A stretch of DNA of 8,233 bases from an uncultured Clostridia bacterium (GTDB lineage Bacteria; Bacillota; Clostridia; Christensenellales; UBA1242): assembly GCA_948439925.1 (NCBI GenBank), contig CAOJNR010000045.1, positions 1 through 8,233 on the forward strand. The letters are read 5' to 3'. The notes beneath the pieces were generated by a model, which was not told where the DNA came from, did no database searches, and saw nothing but the letters and a program-made list of their open reading frames with translations. The position numbers were made by a program, and so were the translations under genes. Numbering within the stretch: the first letter of the stretch is position 1; each line of letters begins with the position of its first letter. Below, in pieces: positions 4,879-8,233 of this stretch.

Positions 4879-5977
4879 ATCCAATTACACGAACTGGTAA
4901 GATAAGATATAAGAATTCATCTTCTTCTGTTGGGACAATAACGCATGGAGTTGAAGATTTATTGAAACAAATCTTAATAAATTCGTTTGTGTTAACTCTA
5001 AGGCTTTCAAGAAAATATCTTGGATTGAAAGAAATGATAAGGTCTTTTCCACTTACAGTCACTGGAATATTCTCTTTGATATTTCCAAGTTCTGAATTTG
5101 AAGTTATTAAGAGATTATTTTCTTTTATATCAAACTTAACAAAGTTATTTGTGGAAGTTTTTGAAAGAAGAGTTGCTCTTTCAAGTGATTCAACAAATTG
5201 TTCTTTATTGATAATCACAAATGTTTCATAGTTAACTGGAATAATTTGTTTGTAGTTTATATAATCTCCTTCCAAAAGTCTTGATGTAACTTTTGTGTCG
5301 CCAAGGTCAACCATAATTGTGTATTCATCAATGTAGATATTTATTATATCATCACTATCATCAATGAGCTTTGAAAGTTCGCTTAAACTTCTTGATGGCA
5401 CAACAATAGATTTTTTAATGCTTGATGTTATATTTTTCTTAACTCTTGCAAGTCTATATCCATCAAGAGCAACAACATTAAGTTCTTTATTATTTATATC
5501 AAAAAGCACACCTTTAAGAATTGGTCTTGAATCATCGATTGCAACAGAGAATATTGATTTTGAAACGGCTGATTTAAAATCTTTCTTGCTTATTCCAAAA
5601 AACTCATTTGATTGGATTTTTTTGAAACCTGGATATTCAATAGGGTTATAGCACTGAATAATACTTTCGCTGTCTTCATAGCGGATAATGAGCTGATTTT
5701 TTTCATTAAGTTCAAGTTCAATTTCGCTGTTCGTAAGTTTTTTAACAAATTCAGTTATAAATCTTCCAGGAACAACTGTTTCACCTTCAACCTTAACCTC
5801 AGCTTTTATTTTTTTCTCAATAGAAAGCTCTGTATCGGTTGCGCTCATTGTGAGTGTTCCATCCTCAGCAATTAGTTTAATTCCTTCCAAAATTGGATTT
5901 GTTATTTTATTTGAAATAGCTTTACTAACTTTCAAAAGTGAATCTGAAAGTTCAAGTCCTTGACATACGACGATCAT
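4877..5977 (-). CDS. dnaN: DNA polymerase III beta subunit (sliding clamp)
   Basis: The beta clamp encircles DNA as a dimer and tethers replicative polymerase and repair proteins. The 366-aa product has the normal length and the three-fold repeated clamp architecture (about 1-125, 126-245, 246-366). Recognisable blocks are LLKVSKAISNKITNPILEGIK near 14-34, a central SRPILKGVLF and VALDGYRLA pair typical of domain 2, and the C-terminal YLILPVRVIG that forms part of the hydrophobic partner-binding pocket. The ATG has GGAG about 7 nt upstream. The gene lies 296 nt downstream of dnaA, unusually far for the pair, and has its own promoter-like sequence. Its stop codon lies in a 17-bp palindrome, and a bidirectional terminator stands about 72 nt further on. 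Confidence 0.97.
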   Translation of the reverse strand: MIVVCQGLELSDSLLKVSKAISNKITNPILEGIKLIAEDGTLTMSATDTELSIEKKIKAEVKVEGETVVPGRFITEFVKKLTNSEIELELNEKNQLIIRYEDSESIIQCYNPIEYPGFKKIQSNEFFGISKKDFKSAVSKSIFSVAIDDSRPILKGVLFDINNKELNVVALDGYRLARVKKNITSSIKKSIVVPSRSLSELSKLIDDSDDIINIYIDEYTIMVDLGDTKVTSRLLEGDYINYKQIIPVNYETFVIINKEQFVESLERATLLSKTSTNNFVKFDIKENNLLITSNSELGNIKENIPVTVSGKDLIISFNPRYFLESLRVNTNEFIKICFNKSSTPCVIVPTEEDEFLYLILPVRVIG

Positions 5978-6003
5978 AAATTTCTCCTTTTTCTCACCTT
6001 ATA

Positions 6004-6032
6004 ATTTTATCACATTGATAATAATTTTACAA
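6004..6032 (-). promoter_or_regulatory. Candidate dnaN promoter
   Basis: On minus, TTGTAA (6027-6032) and TAAAAT (6004-6009) are separated by 17 nt, with an extended TGA before the -10. The start would be near 5997, giving a leader of about 20 nt before dnaN. The inverted repeat TTATCA-CAT-TGATAA at 6007-6021 overlaps the -10 and spacer and could be an operator. Confidence 0.65.
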
Positions 6033-6208
6033 GCGTTATTCAGCCTTTTTCAAAAGATATTTTTATTACTAAAATTTTTCTTTTCGCGCGCAAAAATATT
6101 AAATAATTTATATTTTAATTTATTAAATAATAGCACTAATAATAGTAAATGTGGAAATGTTGACAGACTTCGTCTGCTACTAGGGGTGGCATATTTTAGC
6201 CTTAAAAA

Positions 6209-6235
6209 GTGCATAATGCACACAATATATTGTGT
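6209..6235. repeat. Two overlapping perfect palindromes beside the DnaA boxes
   Basis: GTGCATAATGCAC (6209-6221) is a 13-bp palindrome of the dispersed family. It overlaps by two bases the perfect 16-bp palindrome ACACAATATATTGTGT (6220-6235). Read on minus, the first is followed by TTTTTAA. They lie 39-65 nt beyond the dnaA stop and 8 nt from the first DnaA box, so they may be a protein site at the origin or a weak dnaA terminator. Confidence 0.75.
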
Positions 6236-6243
6236 TTTAAAAA

Positions 6244-6282
6244 TGTGGATAACTTGTGGACAAACTTTCTCACTTATCCACC
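6244..6282. promoter_or_regulatory. Cluster of three DnaA boxes
   Basis: The cluster has a perfect box TGTGGATAA (6244-6252, complement of TTATCCACA), a one-mismatch box TGTGGACAA (6255-6263) starting 11 bp later in the same orientation, and an opposed one-mismatch box TTATCCACC (6274-6282). The third box includes the dnaA stop codon. The 11-bp spacing puts the first two boxes on the same helix face. Confidence 0.85.
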
Positions 6283-7626
6283 TTTCAACATTTTGCGAAT
6301 TTCTGAAACAAGTGTTCTTGTTTTTTGTGAAGATTTAATCTGGTCAGAAATTTTGTCACGACTGTGCATAATTGTTGTGTGATCTCGTCCACCGAAAATT
6401 TTTCCGATTGAAACAAGTGGCATTTCAATAATTTCACTGATAAGATAAATAGCAATCATACGTGGTTCAACAACTTCTTTTGACTTCTTTTTGCCAATTA
6501 TATCGTTCTTTGTTATGTCGAAATATGAGCAAACAGTGTCAATAATTTCGTCAGCAGTTATACCTTGATTTTTTTCTTCTTCCACCAAACTTTCAAGTGC
6601 ACCTTTTGCCTCTTCCATGGTTGCTGAGCGCTTTCCAAGAAGGTTTGCAAGGAAATATACCTTTGAAAGCATACCTTCAAGTTCACGAATGTTTGTGTCT
6701 GCTTTGTCGGCAATATAATCAATCACATCATCATCAATAACATATTTTTCAAGTTGGCACTTTTTACGCAAAATTGCAACTTTTGTTTCAAAATCGGGTG
6801 CTTGAATATCTTGTGTTAAACCGCAAGTGAAACGTGATTTAAGTCTATCTGCGAGCGTTTCAATATCTTTTGGAGGTCGGTCTGATGAAATAATGATTTG
6901 TTTATTGTTTTGAAATAGTTCGTTGAAAGTGTGGAAAAATTCTTCCTGTGTTGAAGTCTTCTTTGAAATAAATTGAATATCATCAACCATTAAAACATCA
7001 AGATTGCGATATTTTGCTCTAAATTCAAGAGTTGCTTTTGTTTTTGATTGTGAGCCTAAACTTTCGATATAGGCATTTGCAAATTGCTCGCATGTGACAT
7101 ACATAACTTTGAGGTTTGGATTATATTCCCTTAAATAGTTTCCTATTGCGTGCAAAATGTGAGTTTTGCCAAGTCCAACTCCACCATAAATAAAGAGAGG
7201 ATTGAACTTTTCACCCGGATGTTCTGCCACTGCACGTGCTGCCGCATAAACAAACTGGTTCGACTTGCCAACAACGAAATTGTCAAAGGTGTATTTGCTG
7301 TTAAATGGATTTTTGGCGAGTTCAACTTCTTTTTCTGTGTTCTTTTCGCCGTGCTTTTTGATATATTCGATTTCTTCATTTTGGTCGAGAACTTCAATTT
7401 CTATATTTTCACCAAATATATCAACGGTTGCCTCTTTAAGTTTATCCATATAATTTCTTAAAATTTGATTTTTGGCTGAAACTGAGTTTGTTGATATAAT
7501 AAGTGTCTTATTTTCCACAAAATCAATAACTTTAAGTGGCTTAAACCACATAACAAATGACACATTAGAAACTGTTATTTCAAGTTTTTCAAGCACTGCT
7601 TGCCATAAAGAATTTAAATCTTGCAT
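6274..7626 (-). CDS. dnaA: Chromosomal replication initiator protein DnaA
   Basis: DnaA binds DnaA boxes, oligomerises with ATP, melts oriC and recruits the helicase; it also regulates transcription. The 450-aa protein is full length. Domain I covers about 1-78 (with the Trp8 and FVMWFKPL region). The domain II linker is short, about 80-105. The AAA+ domain III covers about 106-345, with Walker A GGVGLGKTH (148-156), Walker B LMVDDI (212-217), sensor I around IISSDRPP (245-252), the arginine finger in RLKSRF (Arg265) and sensor II in NIRELEGML (Arg314). The DNA-binding domain IV covers about 355-450 and has the signature GGRDHTTIMHSRDKI (412-426). The start ATG has TAAGGTAGGA 4 nt upstream, a moderate ribosome site. 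A consensus promoter with an adjoining DnaA box implies autoregulation. The stop codon overlaps another DnaA box. Confidence 0.98.
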   Translation of the reverse strand: MQDLNSLWQAVLEKLEITVSNVSFVMWFKPLKVIDFVENKTLIISTNSVSAKNQILRNYMDKLKEATVDIFGENIEIEVLDQNEEIEYIKKHGEKNTEKEVELAKNPFNSKYTFDNFVVGKSNQFVYAAARAVAEHPGEKFNPLFIYGGVGLGKTHILHAIGNYLREYNPNLKVMYVTCEQFANAYIESLGSQSKTKATLEFRAKYRNLDVLMVDDIQFISKKTSTQEEFFHTFNELFQNNKQIIISSDRPPKDIETLADRLKSRFTCGLTQDIQAPDFETKVAILRKKCQLEKYVIDDDVIDYIADKADTNIRELEGMLSKVYFLANLLGKRSATMEEAKGALESLVEEEKNQGITADEIIDTVCSYFDITKNDIIGKKKSKEVVEPRMIAIYLISEIIEMPLVSIGKIFGGRDHTTIMHSRDKISDQIKSSQKTRTLVSEIRKMLKGG

Positions 7627-7658
7627 TTTATCCTACCTTAATTTAAGTTTACAAATTG

Positions 7659-7687
7659 ATTATACAAACTTAAAATTTAAAAGTCAA
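7659..7687 (-). promoter_or_regulatory. dnaA promoter
   Basis: On minus, TTGACT (7682-7687) and TATAAT (7659-7664) are separated by 17 nt, a near-perfect sigma-A promoter. The start is expected near 7652, leaving a leader of about 26 nt. A perfect DnaA box sits 6 nt upstream of the -35. Confidence 0.9.
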
Positions 7688-7693
7688 GGCAAA

Positions 7694-7702
7694 TGTGGAT
7701 AA
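7694..7702. promoter_or_regulatory. Perfect DnaA box upstream of the dnaA promoter
   Basis: TGTGGATAA is the exact complement of the consensus TTATCCACA. Its place just upstream of the dnaA -35 suits autoregulation by DnaA, as known in many bacteria. It could also be part of a bipartite origin together with the boxes at 6244-6282. Confidence 0.85.
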
Positions 7703-7735
7703 CTTTTTGCAAATTAATTTTTTTAATTTTACCTA

Positions 7736-7764
7736 TTGAAATATATTCCCATTTGTGATATACT
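7736..7764 (+). promoter_or_regulatory. Promoter of the rightward unknown gene
   Basis: TTGAAA (7736-7741) and TATACT (7759-7764) are separated by 17 nt, with an extended TGA before the -10. Transcription should start near 7771, giving a leader of about 21 nt with a GGGGGG ribosome site at 7781-7786. Confidence 0.82.
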
Positions 7765-7767
7765 TTT

Positions 7768-7776
7768 TGTGGATAC
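7768..7776. promoter_or_regulatory. DnaA box over the start site of the rightward gene
   Basis: TGTGGATAC differs from the perfect box at its last base only. It covers the predicted transcription start of the divergent gene, a position where bound DnaA would be expected to interfere with transcription. Confidence 0.6.
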
Positions 7777-7791
7777 AAAAGGGGGGATAAA

Positions 7792-8233
7792 ATGATGGAA
7801 AATTTTAACATAGAAAATTATAGAAATATAAATATAAGTAATGAAGATTTGGCGAAAATGATTTCTGATAAAACAGAAACAGATTTTGTAGTTGTGTATA
7901 TTTTGATTGAAAATCAATTAAGTGAAACAAATCAAAGAAAAATTTATTTATTAAGTAAAAACGAAATATCAAAAATTAAAGGAAGTGATATATTTAAAGA
8001 TAAAGTTGAAATTTCAACAGATTTAAAAAATATAAAAATAAAAGAAACAAACAATGAAAAAGTTTTTGATGATTTTATTGGAAGTATAAAAGAAAAATTT
8101 AATTTATTAGAATACAATTTTCCTTATTGCTGTGTTGAAGATAAAAAATATTGTGATATAAACTGGGTCATACCTTACTTAATAAAGAAAAATAAAATCA
8201 ATATAAACGATATCAAAAAAACCAGTGAAAATT
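7792..8233 (+). CDS. Unrecognised protein, 3' end outside the window
   Basis: The frame is open from ATG 7792 to the window edge, giving 147 visible residues. A second ATG follows at 7795 and could equally be the start. A strong promoter and a G-rich ribosome site 5-6 nt before the ATG support expression. I do not recognise the family. The sequence is rich in Lys, Asn, Ile and Glu, with no signal peptide and one hydrophobic patch (DFVVVYILIE, 31-40) that looks like a buried beta strand rather than a membrane segment. Three cysteines lie at 113, 114 and 121 (PYCCVEDKKYC), followed by DINWVIPYLIKKNKININDI. Codons are even more AT-rich than in dnaA (mostly AAA, AAT, ATA, GAA), which may mean a fast-evolving or transferred gene. 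It occupies the place next to dnaA where rpmH normally sits in Firmicutes. Confidence 0.8.
   Translation, partial: MMENFNIENYRNINISNEDLAKMISDKTETDFVVVYILIENQLSETNQRKIYLLSKNEISKIKGSDIFKDKVEISTDLKNIKIKETNNEKVFDDFIGSIKEKFNLLEYNFPYCCVEDKKYCDINWVIPYLIKKNKININDIKKTSEN

Larger units (their letters stand above)
6051..6282. other. Candidate replication origin (oriC) in the dnaA-dnaN intergenic region
   Basis: This region combines the parts expected of a Firmicutes unwinding origin. An almost GC-free stretch runs at about 6087-6150, interrupted upstream only by GCGCGC near 6086-6091. TAA/TAG triplets occur at 6128-6133 and 6137-6148, resembling the DnaA-trio element that in Bacillus guides DnaA onto a single strand. 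A more GC-rich segment follows with a hairpin (CAGAC-TTC-GTCTG, 6164-6176), then three DnaA boxes at 6244-6282. A degenerate box, TGTGGAAAT (6150-6158), abuts the triplets. The proposal rests on motifs and on the known use of the dnaA-dnaN gap in Bacillus. The DnaA boxes lie about 95 nt from the triplets, farther than in the Bacillus arrangement, so the exact unwinding site is uncertain. Confidence 0.65.

Noticed and set aside
6015..6338. Plus-strand 107-aa frame across the dnaA-dnaN gap
   Set aside because: It runs through AT-rich origin DNA and the dnaA 3' end, has no ribosome site and reads like random Phe/Leu-rich translation.
7711..7729. AAATTAA/TTAATTT inverted repeat between the divergent promoters
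   Set aside because: It has only A and T in a homopolymer-rich stretch, so it is not informative by itself.
7729..7917. Minus-strand 62-aa frame
   Set aside because: It covers the promoter and 5' end of the rightward gene on the opposite strand; its Ile/Phe/His-rich content and lack of a ribosome site mark a shadow.

Overview
The window carries the replication-origin neighbourhood of a low-GC, Firmicutes-like bacterium. It holds the two classical origin-linked gene sets, dnaA-dnaN and rpmH-rnpA-yidD-yidC-jag(khpB). Intergenic DNA is very AT-rich, promoters are textbook sigma-A type and Shine-Dalgarno sites are strong (AAGGAGG, AGGAGG, GGAG). rnpA ends in TGA, so the standard bacterial code (table 11) is used rather than the mycoplasma code. 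The long YidC, the Lys/Glu-rich KhpB linker and two unfamiliar small proteins fit an uncultured Clostridia-type lineage better than Bacillus, but that placement is inference.

Layout from left to right. Positions 1-327 hold the 3' end of an unrecognised plus-strand gene, followed by a bidirectional terminator shared with jag. Positions 436-3506 are the minus-strand operon rpmH > rnpA > yidD > yidC > jag. The first four genes overlap each other (26, 4 and 13 nt). A 201-nt gap before jag is filled with 59-bp-period tandem units that each contain a perfect palindrome. Positions 3507-3689 are a divergent promoter region serving rpmH and a small plus-strand four-cysteine protein (3690-4064). Next come a terminator, dut (dUTPase, plus strand) and a bidirectional terminator. 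dnaN (4877-5977) and dnaA (6274-7626) are on the minus strand, separated by a 296-nt AT-rich region with a DnaA-box cluster, which is the best oriC candidate. Positions 7627-7791 are a second divergent promoter region with two DnaA boxes, driving dnaA leftward and an unrecognised plus-strand gene (7792 to the edge) rightward.

The genes supply replication initiation (DnaA), the sliding clamp (DnaN), dUTP removal (Dut), a ribosomal protein (bL34), tRNA 5' processing (RnpA), membrane-protein insertion (YidD, YidC) and a KH/R3H RNA-binding regulator (KhpB). In most Firmicutes the rpmH operon diverges from dnaA across oriC. Here it lies downstream of dnaN and points the same way as dnaA, with dut and the small cysteine protein inserted head-on. 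The most unusual sequence signal is a family of 13-17 bp perfect palindromes with changing but compensated arms. They recur at the stop codons of yidC, dnaN and dut, next to the DnaA boxes, and in the yidC-jag tandem array.
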